Assembly: GCA_023079485.1 (NCBI GenBank)
Contig: CM041090.1
Span: 39,808,874-39,872,873, forward strand
DNA: 64,000 nt
DNA from: Archilochus colubris
Taxonomy: Eukaryota; Chordata; Aves; Apodiformes; Trochilidae
Reading direction: 5' to 3'
The notes beneath the pieces were generated by a model. It was not told the DNA's origin and did not search any database. It saw nothing but the letters and a program-made list of their open reading frames with translations. The translations under genes were made by a program, and so were the position numbers. This document shows positions 1 through 12,731 of the stretch, one piece after another. Position 1 is the stretch's first letter, and each line of letters starts with the position of its first letter.

Positions 1-1796
1 CTCCTTTATGGGCTATTCCTTGAGAGCTCTGCAAGCTCCTGTTTTGCACCCAGTGATGTAGTTCATACTCTTCAACATTGCCTCTTGCATTAAGAGGCAC
101 TGTTTTGACCAACTACAGCCATAAGAGTGCAACAAACACCCAGACTTAAGGATCAAACCTGAAGGCTTGCAAACTACACACATTTCCCCCAGACCCCCCA
201 CTTACACTGTTTTAGTGAGAGATTTTACATTTACTGACTACACAAACTTTGTAACCCTCAGCCAGATGTTCCCCATCTAGGAGCATCTTCTGGGGTGGTG
301 CAGATCTCTCTCTCCTGCAGGCTGATGAAGTTGCTCATTTCCCTTATTCATCTTCAGCCCAAGAGCTCAAGAACAGGTCCAGGAGCTTCCAGCATGACTG
401 CATTAACCTCACATTAGTAGGTCAAACCTTTTGCATAAGGTATGTGGGTGAACTGCAGATGCAGGGAGCAGCTCTAACCCACTTCTAGAAATGGAGATTT
501 TACCACTTTGCTCTGATCTGCAGGCATTTCCTAGAGAGGAAAAAAAAAACCAACACCCAATACAAAACCCACACAAATCAAGAAAGCCTCAGCATTGCTC
601 TATTTGCAAATTTCAGCTTCACAGTTCACTTGTGCCTGGCTAATTCCTCAAACATTATGAGAGAGAATTAACATTATTATGGTTACCAACTCTTCTGTGC
701 CACAGCAGAAGTGAAGGCTGAAATCCAGGAAGAAAAGAGGCAGATGTCTCACAGGAAAGGCTGCTCCATTAGGATGGGAGTTTGAGCTTAGTTAATTAGG
801 TCGGATTAGGACAATAAAATGATTTATGGGAACACTTTAGTTTTCTTTGTGGGTAGTCAAGCTGACCAACAGCACAGTGATGTGTTTAAAATTAATGCCA
901 GCAGTGCCTCCATGAGTTAAATGCTTTCTTACTTGGCTGCTGGCCTTCAATTTCTTTTATAAAGAGAACATAAGCAAGACTCAGGGACCTCAGACAAAAG
1001 ACCTTGCAATTTAAGAGAAAAAAAAGAACCTTTAGCTGGCAAAGAAATCCTTTTACAGTGAAGAACCATGGCATTGCCACTGGACTGCTGGGCAGGCTGA
1101 CTGCCAGAGCCAGCAGAGGTTTGGTTACCCTAAGGAGACACCAAAAGAGAGGTTACCCTAAGGAGACACCCATGCTCTGCCCACATCAGAAACCTCTGTT
1201 CACTCAGGATGTTTCCCAGCAGATTCCACCAGATGTCAATTGATGGAACGAGCACTTTTTTTTGCCATTTTGCTCCATCTCGACCTAAACCCAGCAGCAA
1301 GAGAATGAAATGACTTCAACCCCAGGTCTCAGTCACACTGAAAACTGACACTGACCTCTGGCTGTTGATACAGCTGTTACACACAATTCCCCTCCAGCCT
1401 TTTGCAAAGAAAACAAGACACGTTATCATGAAAACTTTATGGGCTTCACCTGCCTGAAATGGCTGCACCAACCAGAATCACAAGTCCAGGGGTGGAACAA
1501 GTCTGAAGCTGCTTCCTGCACAGCTCTGTTCAAGCCCATCATCCTTCAGTGTTCTTCCTTCCTTTCCTAATAAATAAATGTATGCATTACAACTGCAACA
1601 TCACATGGACACACAGTTTTTCAATACCTGTCTGTGTCCAATGCTTCAGAGCTGCCAATATTCTCTTGACAACTAAACCAGTGTGAGGAAACAGTCAAAA
1701 AAGACCAAGAGTCAGCAAGGTAAAGACATTATTAGATTTTGTACACCTAATGAGCATTTCTGACAAGACTTTTAAGTACATGTACTGGTGTTGCAG
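1..1796. other. Unannotated AT-rich single-copy DNA, probably PELI2 intron 2
   Basis: I see no exon, RNA gene or recognisable transposon. The only internal structure is a 20-bp block (GGTTACCCTAAGGAGACACC) at 1123-1142 repeated at 1151-1170. Short open frames on both strands lack codon-usage or homology support. Confidence 0.6.
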
Positions 1797-2072
1797 CTAT
1801 TTCTTTATATTTTCTATATTTTCTATAATTTATATTAATTTCTATAATTTATAATTTTAATAACATTTCATAATATTTCTATTTTATACTTAAACCATAG
1901 CTCAATATTTAATATTTTATAACTTTTATTTTTATATTTTAAATAATATTTTATAATTTATACCATAATTTATAACCTTTTAAGAATATAATATAATTTA
2001 GAATAGAATTTTTATAATTTATATTAATATTTTCTATAATTTATATTTTCTATAATTTTCTATTATTTCTTT
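1797..2072. repeat. AT-rich degenerate tandem repeat / low-complexity block
   Basis: About 275 bp almost wholly of A and T, made of degenerate copies of TTTTCTATAATTTATA and its variants. It is probably an old decayed minisatellite that could melt easily or act as a matrix-attachment-like region; that function is inference. Confidence 0.8.
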
Positions 2073-2215
2073 TTCTTCACTACATGGTAAACTGAAGAGA
2101 GCAATGCTTGCCTTCTGAAAAACCCCCACTTAACTGGAAAAAACACTATGAATTACTTACTGGTTTCAGCTAATTTCTAGTCCATTTATTAAGCGATCCA
2201 AGGACTAGTTGCCCA

Positions 2216-2335
2216 GTTGCCTCCTTTGGACCTGCTCCAGAACCTTGATCTCCTTCCTGAGCTGAGCGGCCCAGAACTGGACACAGGACTCAAGCTGTGG
2301 CCTCACCAGAGCTGAGCACAGGGGCAGAATCACTT
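2216..2335 (-). mobile_element. CR1 LINE fragment, internal part only
   Basis: On the minus strand this 120-bp piece matches the CR1 ORF2 C-terminal region also present at 19.1 and 13.2 kb, covering the part that encodes [16 protein letters not shown]. It lacks both the 5' part and the usual CR1 3' tail with ATTCTATG octamers. The missing 3' end implies a later deletion or an unusual insertion. Confidence 0.85.
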
Positions 2336-2759
2336 AAGGTTAAGTCTTGATTCACATCCACAAAGCCTTGGGATTGACAGAACAGCTCCTGAACCCTTGG
2401 GTAAAAGCTGTGCCTGTTGCTATAAACCGGCAGCTCTTTGGAGCTGCTTTTAATACTTTTGACTTATTAAGTGGAACAACTTGAGGTGGTCAGGAGTCCT
2501 AGGTATGAGTCAGGACTTGAGTTCAGTGAGTGGCTGGAACAGTGATGGTTTGGGCTGCTTAACTTGAACCTGTGCATTTTAGTCACCACCCACTGTGCAT
2601 TCTGCAGACTGCATTTTCAACACTCCCTTTTGTCTGAGGAGCAGCCTACTCTGGTATTCTGCTGTTATTCCACGAAATAACAGCGTGTAGTCAAGTGTCT
2701 GTCAGCCCTGACCCAGCTTTACAGTAGCTGAAACAGAAATCTCCTCAGGTTGTTGCCTC
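2336..2759. other. Unannotated single-copy DNA
   Basis: I recognise nothing in this interval between a CR1 fragment and a CpG-enriched block. Confidence 0.5.
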
Positions 2760-3190
2760 CTCGCTTGCTGCAGGACTCAGAAGAACTGCGGGAACAGAAG
2801 TTATTTTCGCTGCCTCTTGTGGAGAGAGGGCTCTGCGAGCTGGATCGGCTGCTCGGCTACAGTAACAAATTCAGCAAAGGGGGAAGAAAAAAATCATTTA
2901 ACATCTGCCTACCGAGCTGATAAATGGTAAATCAGTGGAGGAGCAGCACACCGCCTCGCATATGTGCTTGGAGCAGATGGCTTTGACGTGAGCAAGAGAC
3001 AAATGTGTTGTCCCCTCTGCCCCCCTCCCCCTCAAATCTCCAAGCTCAGCAGGAAAGGGTACATAAGAGCACACTTGTGGATGCTTTGAAAGCCATAAAA
3101 GCTTGAAGTGTAAATAAACTGGAGTATTTGCTGAAATAGTCTCTGCACAGGCGCTGAGCCGGGGTACCCGGAGTTTCAGGGAGGGGGGGG
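2760..3190. promoter_or_regulatory. CpG-enriched block, candidate enhancer or alternative promoter
   Basis: About 13 CpG dinucleotides fall in roughly 430 bp, while the flanking single-copy sequence is CpG-poor. The block holds a CRE-like half site (TTTGACGTGAG, near 2982), an E-box (CAGATGG), a TCF/LEF-like CTTTGAA near 3086 and a TATA-like CCATAAAAG near 3094. No exon frame is obvious. A regulatory role is inferred from composition and motifs only. Confidence 0.35.
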
Positions 3191-3281
3191 AGAGAGATTT
3201 GGGTTGAAGAGGAATGGCCTGGAGGTTACACACACATCAGCTCCTTCGTGATGACTGACATGGCAGTGCCACACATACCTA

Positions 3282-4039
3282 GTTCAAGGCCAAGGGCCGG
3301 GTCCTGCACTTTGGCCACAACAACCCCATGGGGAGCTCCAGGCTGGGCACAGAGTGGCAGAAAGGGACCTGGGAGTCTGGATTGCCAGGAAGCTGAACAG
3401 GAGCCAGCAGTGTGCCCAGGTGGCCAAGAAGGCCAATGGCATCCTGGGCTGGATCAGGAACAGCGTGGCCAGCAGGTCCAGGGAAGGGATTCTGCCCCTG
3501 TGCTCAGCCCTGGGGAGGCCACAGCTTGAGTCCTGTGTCCAGTTCTGGGCCCCTCAGCTCAGGAAGGAGATTGAGGTGCTGGAGCAGGTCCAGAGAAGAG
3601 CAAGGAGGCTGTGAAGGGATCCAGCACAAGTCCTGTGAGGAAGGGCTGAGGGAGCTGGGGGTGTTGAGGCTGGAGAAGAGGAGGCTCAGGGGAGACCTCA
3701 TCACTCTCTCCAACTCCCTGAAAGGAGGTTGGAGCCAGGGGGGTTGGGCTCTTTTCCCAGGCAACTCTCAGCAAGACAAGAGGGCAGGGTCTCAAGTTGT
3801 GCCAGGGAGGTTTAGGTTGGAGATGAGAAAGAATTTCTTTCTGGAGAGGGTGATCAGGCATTGGAATGGGCTGCCCAGGGAAGTAGTGGATTCTCCGTGT
3901 CTGGAGATCTTTCCAAAGAGCCTGGATGTGGCACTGAGTGCCATGGGCTGGGAACTGCAGTGGGAGTGGATCAAGGGTTGGACTTGATGATCTCTGAGGT
4001 CCCTTCCAACCCAGCCAATTCTATGATTCTATGATTCTA
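3282..4039 (+). mobile_element. CR1 LINE, 5'-truncated, intact 3' end
   Basis: This 758-bp copy begins inside the ORF2 C-terminal region (GTTCAAGGCCAAG) and runs to a canonical 3' end, TTCTATGATTCTATGATTCTA. Its translation is split over frames: [18 protein letters not shown] and [11 protein letters not shown] are recognisable, and several frameshifts break it. It belongs to the same young group as the copies at 12.7, 22.6, 38.5 and 57.0 kb. It is not coding. Confidence 0.95.
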
Positions 4040-7000
4040 AGCAGCCTGTGAATCACTGTCCTCTCAATCTCACCTTCCAGCTTTTCCAACCATTAAAACA
4101 TTTGTCTTCCCCTTTCCCTTTCTTCCACCCGTGTTCAGCTGCATCATATTGCAAGTGATGCTTCATCCACCTTTGAAATCAAGTCTGTAGTTTTCTGCCT
4201 TTTAGTCATTTTGCTCAATTTCCTCCCTTGAGCAGACAAGAGCCAGAGACAGCTCAGAGCCACAACACCAAGCTGAGACATCAACTGCCTACAGCATAAA
4301 TCATTTACCCCCAACTCCAGAATGCTCCTCTGAGCAAATCATTGTGAGCACATTGCTGCTACACTTTTTACTGCAACTGCTCTTGGAGCCCAGGGTTGTG
4401 GTAGTGCTGTGCTGAAGACATTCCACCTGCTTTGGAAAGCCAGGACACAAGAGTTTCATCTATTTAAGATGTGACATCAGCTGGTTTGAAACAATTGTTT
4501 CAGGCTGTTTCAGCATTTTTGTGTATTTCTCCAGTTTTTGCAGTGCATACATAGGTAGCTTACTCACTTGCTCCAAGAGGTTTTATCTTTTCACTATCTC
4601 AACTGATCCCTGCAGAGTATTTAGAGATCCACCCAGTGTCTTACAGGTTGTATTTCCATCTACCTGTCAATACAGATGACAACCAAATGATTAAGAGACT
4701 TTTTGGCAGACTCATCTTTTCCTCTTTCAGCTTCAACCCACCATGCAGCCATATGACTATTAGAAAAAACAAACAAAAAACCCCAAACAAGACAACATAG
4801 CACAGGGGCATGAATTTACCAAGTGGTTCCAGAGAGTATTTCATAGCCATTTGTGACAAGAAGTAAAAGAGTGCAGAAGAGGACTACAAAGTTGATCATA
4901 TTCCTTCCAGGATACTGCTTTAAAACAAGACCTTTTCCAATAAAGACACTGAGCACTTGAGGTCCTCTGTCTGCAACAAAGAAAGAAAGGGAAAGAGAAG
5001 CAGCTGAGCTCTGCTGAGAGCTCCTGGTTGTGCTGCCAGGACTTTGGTAGCACTAAGGGCTGCTACCTTCAGATAATGGAACTGGTTCTTATCTCCACAG
5101 TAAAAAAGCCTAACAAATCTTGTTTAAAAGTAAGAGAAGCTGAAGGGACCAGCAGTCTACTGAAAGAGACTTTGGACAAGGGACAGCTGAGCTACATCCA
5201 CTTCAGGGAGAAAAGAGATTAAATGGTTGACTGAAAAAACCCCATACAATAAGATCTGTGTTGAATTTGATGTTTTAGGTACTCAGATCGAGACCAGTAA
5301 GATGTTCCTTGATGTGTGGCCTTCTGAACACAAGATTTCTGCCCCCTTGCATTAGTTCACTAATGGTAGGGGATTTCTTCTGAAAGACTACAAGCCTATA
5401 CATCTATACATGAAGGCATAAACATGATTTCACCACTGCAGCTGGAGCACATCCCCCCCTAAACTCTTGATACACCCACAAAAATATCAGTAATTAGAGA
5501 AGGATGCACCAGTGTTTGTAGCTGAACATTCTGGTGCCAGCACTCTACAATTCCTTTCTATACATCAGGAACAAAAGCAGCAGATGCCTGGCTATACTTA
5601 TGTATTTGGATATGCCAAGCCCACAAAATAGCCACAAATTGGAATCCTTAACTAAAAACCAGACAAAAAAAAAAGTATAGTGATAAAATCCCCTCAAGGG
5701 CTTCTATCAATACAGAGACTGAAAGATTTGTACACTCAGTGCATCAGCAGGGAAGGCTTCTGTGAATCAAAGCACCCATGAGCACCAACCTGAGCCTGCC
5801 TGCCAAAGGAGAGCACGTAATAACAAGCTGAGAAGCTGCAGATCATTCTGTAGCTTCCAGAAACCATAAATTCTATCTGACACAAATCAATTTTACATTA
5901 AGACAGCCAAAGACTCTCCAGACAGTTCCCTTAACAGACCTGTTAAGAAGCTGCACAAAAATCTCTCAAGGGGGAGGGGGGGAAGTTCCTCTTGCCAAAA
6001 AGCCATTTAGTGCTTACAGAGAACAGTTCTAACTTATAAAGCCCAGCCAGGGACAGAAGGTGCTTTCTAGGCTTCACATTATAGCTGGAATATTGTCCTG
6101 ATGGAAAGCACTCTTCCATAGAAGAAATCCCAACCCAATCAGATTCTTTTCTATTGGTCTGAGATTCCTACACAAATTGCACCAAGTCATCCCTACAAAC
6201 GGGAATTTGTAGCATTTCCCTTCCTTCCAAGTTCTGTGAGTCTACAGTAAACAAAACTTACTTCTAATCTTCCCAGTTATCATCTATAGAAATCAGCAAG
6301 CATCTTCCTGTGGAGAGTTCAGGGCTTAGGTTTGTTAAACACACCTTAGTATATTTAAAAATACACACATCCTCTTTGTTTGAACTGTTTAACTGAGCTA
6401 CTTAAGGGACTTAAGTCAACAGGATAACACCACACAGCAGTCACACCACAATATTCATTTATGCTGCTGCACATGTGTTTAAAAGTCAACTTGTTAGCAA
6501 GCAGGAATCCTTCACTAGGTGGGAGTTGCCAAGCTCATTCCAAAACCTGACTTGACTGTAAACCCCTCTGGTGATGCCTCTGTGCAGAACTGGAAAAAAA
6601 GTCTGGCCCTGATTCCCAGACTTTTTTTTTTTTTAATTATCCAGGAAAAAAAACACAACCCAGCCCTTCCCACAGGAGGTGGCAGAGCTCTGGGAGTAAG
6701 CAGTAATTCCATTTTACCACCAAGGATGTGTCCCCTTCTGAGTCACCCACCTGGACAAGTAATAACAAAATTTAGGATTCTTTTATCAGAATGTTTTGTC
6801 CCTGGCTGTCCCTCCAAAAATTTTACAGTCCATGTTAACAGCTATGCTTACAAAATACATTCAATACTCAGTAATAAGGAGGTTCAACTGCAAGCCAGGT
6901 ATCTAACTGCAGCACCTATTTTCTAACTTGAGTGCTAGGGGGAAAAATTCAGTCCCAGCAGTGCACTAGAGAGTAAAACAAGAGTAAAATACAAAAGAAC

Positions 7001-8700
7001 TGAGAGCACTTCAGCCAAAATAAGGGGGATGTTTGCCATGAAATAGCTTTGATACCAGAGCAGAGCCAAAAGAGAACTTGCAGAGGTCAGGCCAACATAA
7101 ACAGCTACAAAAATGCCCTCCAAAGTTCATTCTCCCTGATCATGCAGCTACGTTTTCAAACCCCATGGTGTGAAAAGGGGAGCAATTAGCACCCAGGAAA
7201 ATGAACACCCAGGGAAATTCAAGCCTGAAGACACATTTAACAGAGTGGCCACATCTGTTTCACTTCAATCAGCTAAAGACCACCACAGCCCATTACTATT
7301 CCGAGTTGGCAGCAAAATCCCTCTCTTCTGTTGCTTTGGAATGGAATAAATTTAGCTTACTCTATATTGTACTGAAGAAGATTCTGCAGCACAATTCCAC
7401 GTGTTTAGAGAAAGTAATTAGAGGATTAGTCGCCTCTATTGGTCTCAGTTCCTGTTATTTTCGTTGTATTCTCAAATTCAAATCTCCTCTCTTTTTCACT
7501 AAGATTGATTCAGACAGCAGAGGGAGGAAAATTTATGTCCCTAAAATTTAAATCTATCCTGGCAGCTGAAAAATTCAACCCACAAAGATTTAAAATTCGT
7601 AATACTGTAATTTCTTCAGTTTGAGGCTTTTTTTTAATAAAAGGTATAGCTTAAGATTAGAGCTGCTGCAGCAAAATTATGGGATTCTGTGAAAAAGACC
7701 CAGTACCCAGTGATGTATGGGATTTGGGGGTTTATATTAAATGAACTAAATGCCAGGAAACAATATTAAGCAATGACACAATGCACTTGGCAGGCCCACA
7801 GAGTAAATAAGACACAGCTTTAATTAGGCTATAGAATAACAAGTGCTTCTGAGTGTTAAGCAGCCCACATTTATATGGAGAATAGAAAAGGCTTGTGAAA
7901 TTACATAAAGCAAAAAGCACTCTGAGAATTCTACCCCCCACCCCCAGCATGCCTGGATACAAGTTCTTTACATACAAATTAATCATATTTCCCAGTATTA
8001 ACTGATCTAAATCATGTTTTTACTTTGGGTGTTTTAAAGGACTCGATTTCTGAAATGAGTTGTTTGCACCAGGTTTTAACAAATTGGAAAAATCTTTGCT
8101 GGGCTGAACTTTTCTCTCCTGGTAGAGCCTCAAATCTCAGCCTTGTGACAGTTCAGAGCACTGAGCAATCAGAACTCTTAGGCTGCCCCTAATAAAGATG
8201 ATAAACGAGTTGAAAATTATTGCTTACATTTAAAGAGCTCATAAATTCACATACATGTTGCTGCGAGTTTTAATGGCAGTCTTTGACATGTTTAAGAGTG
8301 AAACCACCTCACCATCCACCATTTTACAAGTTGACAGAGGAGGAGGCATAAAACCCCAACCACCCCAGTGGTTTATCCCTTCACCCCCCTCCACTGCAGC
8401 ACAAACACCCGTGCAGGGTGAGACTGCCCCGAATGACCCCGAGCTGCGTTCCAGTTCCAGCTCTGTCAACTGCCAGGAGAGTTTGCCCCAAGTTTCACAC
8501 TTGTGACTGAGCCATTCCTTGTTTTCCCTTGCCAGCAGCACGTGAGCTGGAGATGGGCAGCTGGAAAGGGCTGCTACAGATTCTGACACGTTTTGCACAC
8601 AGCTGAAGAGATCACTGCTTACTCAGTCCCCTCTTTGCAGCCCAGGATCACAACTGCTTGGGGAGGAGCTCCTGATGCCCACCATTTAGTGTATTTTAAT
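4040..8700. other. Unannotated stretch, probably intron
   Basis: No recognisable repeat family, exon or RNA gene is visible in this 4.7 kb. Short A or T runs occur (for example T12 near 6620). The segment 7390-7620 is AT-rich with TAAT-type motifs. All open frames are short and non-repetitive, with no known domain. Confidence 0.5.
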
Positions 8701-9426
8701 CACAGAATCCCAGACTGGTTTGGGTTGGAAGGGACCTTAAAGCTCCTCCAGTGCCAACCCCCTGCCATGGTCAGGGACACCTCCCACCAGTCCAGGTTGC
8801 TCCAAGCCCCATCCAACCTGGGCTGAGACACTGCCAGGGATGGGGCAGCCACAGCTTCTCTGGGAAACCTGGCACAGGGGCTCAGCACCCTCACAACAAA
8901 CTATTTCTTCCTCACATCTCATCTAAATCTCCCCTCTTGCATCTGGAAACCCTTCCCCCTCATCCCATCCCTCCCTGCCCTTGTCCCCAGTCCCTCCCCA
9001 GCTTTCCTGGAGCCCCTTCAGGCACTGGAAGGTGCTCTAAGGTCTCCCCATTGCAGCCTTCTCTTCTCCAGCCTCAACACCCCCAACTCTCTCAACTTCC
9101 CCATGTCCAACCTCAATCTCCCCTCTTCAAGTTTTAACCCATTTCCCTTGTCCTCTCCCTACCCCCCCCCCCCCCATGTCCAAAGCCCTCCCCCAGCTTT
9201 TTTGGAGCCCCTTCAGATATTGGAAGGTTGCTCTGAGCTCACCTGGGAGCCTCCTCTTCTCCAGGCTGAACAACCCCAATCCCTCAGCCTGGCTTCCCAG
9301 GGAGCTGCTCCAGCACTCCCAGCATTTCAGTGGCTCTGCTCTGGACACCTCCCAGGAGCTCTGTGTCCTTCTGATGTTGGGGACTCCAGAACTGGACACA
9401 GAGCTCCAGGTGGGGTCTCAGAGGGG
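8701..9426 (-). mobile_element. CR1 LINE, older subfamily, internally duplicated
   Basis: The 3' end on the minus strand lies at 8701 (CACAGAATCC, then the conserved TTGGAAGGGACC block), and the copy extends to about 9426 (CTCCAGGTGGGGTCTC). The subfamily, with TGGTCAGGGACACCTCCCAC on the plus strand, matches those at 45.0 and 57.6 kb. A segment beginning AATCTCCCCTCTT occurs twice, from about 8928 and again from about 9115, so the copy is longer than a simple collinear CR1. A C15-type run sits near 9164-9176. Confidence 0.9.
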
Positions 9427-10525
9427 GAATTTTTTGACAAATGTAGTTTGAAGGACAACCTTTCATCCCCACACCCAGGTGTGAAGCTTACTGTGTTGTC
9501 TATTCACATTACACAGGTTTTTTAAGCTCATTTGGCAGATGAAATGAATGCATTTTAACTGCTGTGTATTACAGACCAACATTCATAAGAGTTTGATGAC
9601 TCCAGAATAAAAATCACACTGCAGAGAAGAAAAAAAAATTCCCCAAAAAGCCCCAGCACCACTTCTTAGAGAGCTGCTGAATAAAAGCATTCCCAGAATT
9701 TTCTGTATCAGCTGCACTGTCCCTTTCTTCTGCACCCTCCTTCACCTCCAGACTTGCCTGTCCTTTGGGTTCTCTGGACCAAATATCTCATAACATTTGG
9801 AAAATGTATGAATCACATTATATATGTGTAGTATAGAATTAGAAACACTGAAATCATGTTGCTTTAGGTCAAATGTTGGGCAAATTCCAGTGGACTCTTG
9901 GCACATCTGGATGGTTTCCAAAGGAAGCCTCAGGACACTGTACAAATAAATGAAGTCAACTGTGTATGGGTGAATTAGAAAGCAGCTATAGGGACTCCTT
10001 GGAGTAGACATGATCTACAAATAAATGATCAGATTATCTAATGCAGGCAAAAGTAGAAAAATCAGGATTAGTTTGGTTAAAAAAAAAGAAAAAAATCCCA
10101 AACAGCAAACAGCAGAGACCATGAAGACCAAGTTGCAACAACTGATCAGCCCCCACCTCTCTTGAGCTAAAATACACCAAAAAAAAGTATTTTAAGAATA
10201 GTTAATGTGGGAATCCACACTGAAACCACTTGATTCTTTCACAAGGTATGAACTGTAAAGCTGTAAAACCCAGCAGGAAGCCTAATTAATGACAACAGAT
10301 GAAAAGGGCAACAAATGGCAGATAAAGGAGTAATTAAGAACCTGTGTATTTTTAGAGCAGGCAAAATAAATGCAAATCCAAAGAGCATCTTGAAAATCAA
10401 TATAACTGAAGAATGCATCCAAATTCAGATTTAATAACTGAGAAAAGCTTATCAGTTTTCATAACAGAGTAGTGGAGATTCACCTGAAAACCAGCAACTA
10501 AACAACATAGTACTGTTGGAGAAAC
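9427..10525. other. Unannotated AT-rich single-copy DNA
   Basis: I see no known repeat or exon between the CR1 and the first solo LTR. It contains A-rich runs and short unrelated open frames only. Confidence 0.5.
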
Positions 10526-10657
10526 TGTCACGGTTTAACACTGGCCCGGCAATTAAACCAAGTGACAGATGCTCTCTATTAATCTCTCGCTCCTTGATAA
10601 AGAAAGGAGAGAGAATAAGGGAGAGAGACTGATGGGTTGGAAACTAAACTACACAAC

Positions 10658-10663
10658 TTTAAT
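10658..10663 (-). promoter_or_regulatory. Polyadenylation signal ATTAAA of solo LTR copy 1
   Basis: ATTAAA on the minus strand, downstream of the LTR TATA box and about 130 bp before the LTR 3' end, as expected for the R/U5 region. It lies in the sense direction of PELI2. Confidence 0.5.
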
Positions 10664-11010
10664 GAAACAGTAATGATAAACAGGAAAAATTACTAAATAT
10701 ATACAAATATACAGGAAAATGGAAACCACATTCCTCCCTCCTTTCCCCCAATAACTCTCACGTCACCACCGAGGCTGCAGGGCAGCCCTGGGAAAGTCCA
10801 GGCTGGAATCCTGGAGTCGGCAGCAGTCGGGAACTGGAGGCAGGAACACACAGATATGGGCTGGCACGGATCAGCACCACAGGCAGACGAACGGACGGGA
10901 TCCTTCCAGGATGCCGGGTGAAGGAAGGGAGGAAGGGAAATCAGGAAATCCAGAAGTCTGGAAATCTGGAAATCCGGAAAAGATCAGGCTCGGCCCTTGT
11001 GATGCCTCAA

Positions 11011-11017
11011 ATTTATA
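11011..11017 (-). promoter_or_regulatory. TATA box of solo LTR copy 1
   Basis: The minus strand reads TATAAAT here, about 330 bp inside the LTR. A TGACGT (CRE-type) element lies just upstream at 11025-11030 in the plus-strand reading. Confidence 0.6.
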
Positions 11018-11343
11018 CTGAGTGTGACGTATATGGGATGGAATACTCTGTTTGGTCAATTCTGGCATCTATCTTGTCTGTTCCTCCCCAAAGGAGGGCT
11101 CAGGTGGGACCTCTGTATCCTCCTGGACGGTAAAATGTTTTCCTCAGAGCTGAGCAGTGTCCTTGGCTCTGCATACCAGTCTCTAGCAGTAACTATAAAC
11201 ATCAAGTGTTATCAATCCTAGAAACACACACTGTCTGAGAAACTTGCTGTTAATTTCAGCAAGTGCAACTACTTACAAGAGACTTAGCTAAAAGTAAAAG
11301 TACAAAACAGAAAATCACCTTTATCCTGGCCCAAACCAGGACA

Positions 11344-12731
11344 GAAACACAGTGTAATGCCAACACAAAAATTCAGTTTCTTTACAGGCTGTAGACAAGT
11401 AGGCAGCTTTATGTAAAGAATTCCTTTCCTAAAACAAAGAACCCTTACTCTGTTCTTCTATAAACAGGTAAGGGAAGGGTTTAATCTGGCTCAATAACTG
11501 CATGCACTCTGCACCTGCAACATGACTTCAAACAACTTACTGCCTCAGCATGTCCTGTCCTATCAAAACATTAATTTTTATATTGCCAATCCCATGCTTT
11601 ACTTAATCTCTGGGATAATGGCATTCATTCATTTACCAAAAGTCTAACAAGGGAGGTCATAAGCAGGAAATATTTCACAGCTAAAAGGTTTGGGTTTGGT
11701 TTTTTTTTCAGCTACATCAATTCATCCTGCTGCATCAACCTCTATTATTATTATAGCCATTATATGCAAGTAATTTAGAATAGCTTTTATCAAAGCATCT
11801 CATTTTGGCCTTTTGGTTTCTGTACACAGCAATTAATTTAAAATTACTCTCACTCAAGAGATTCATCCTCTGACTGTAAAGTTAGGTCAGCAAGTGGGGA
11901 TAACACAGGGATTTAAAATGATGGCAGAAGCTATAAAACAAAATTTGCAGTCGATTAGAAACCACTTCTTTACTTTACATCCAGTATCATTCCAAATTAC
12001 AATTCCACAGATTAAATACCAACTTCTTGGTATTTAAATACCAACTACTTGAGTATTTTTTGGTATCAGGTTTTGCTATTGAGACTCTGTAAGAGTAGCC
12101 AATAATCCCTTAAATCTCTACTCCATTAAAGAGGGATGGTACCTGCTTTGTCTAATGAAGAACCAGACACAAAAAGCCCTGGAAGCTGAGAAGGTTTCTC
12201 CACATCCATGAAGGCACAAGGCTTTTACCTCCTTCCCTGCCAGATGATTCCTCTGCAGACAGAGCTGAAGCTACAAATCACAGATGGGCAATAAATCTGC
12301 TTTCTTCCTTTAATCTTCCAAGACTATTGCTTCCCAGGTTTTCTGTTCACACTGTATGCACAGACACTCCTCTCTCAGGAAGCACTATCATTTTCAACAC
12401 CTAAAAAAAACCCAGGACTCTAAAGTTTGGTCTTTACTCACCAACAGCTCTACAAGCTGCTTTTACAAGATCCATTGCCCTCCGCCTCTGGTTTCACACA
12501 CAACAAACAGTGGCTACTGCAACACACATGAACATTTTCCATCATTCTCAAGACACCACCTGATCTACCTGTGACACAACTTACTTCACCACACACTGAC
12601 TTTAAAGAAAACAGTGAACACTGCCTTCAGAATTACCAAATCACTTTGGGAACATCTTATTCATCTCTACAAAAGAGCATAGAGTTTAAAAATCTTAATT
12701 AGCCTTTCTTCATCAGCTCCAATTTACCCCT
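11344..12731. other. Unannotated single-copy DNA
   Basis: I recognise no repeat or exon. The stretch is AT-rich, and 11740-11920 holds several ATTA-type motifs. Confidence 0.5.

Larger units (their letters stand above)
10526..11343 (-). mobile_element. Solo LTR of an avian ERVL-like endogenous retrovirus, copy 1
   Basis: The 818-bp element begins TGTCACGG and ends CCAGGACA on the plus strand and is flanked by an exact 5-bp target duplication, GAAAC (10521-10525 and 11344-11348). Orientation is minus: on that strand a TATA box and then an ATTAAA polyadenylation signal appear in the expected order, and the start TGTCCTGGTTTGGG resembles a common bird LTR family as I recall it. No internal gag, pol or env sequence is attached, so this is a recombined solo LTR. 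The 5-bp duplication fits ERVL-type integration. Confidence 0.9.
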
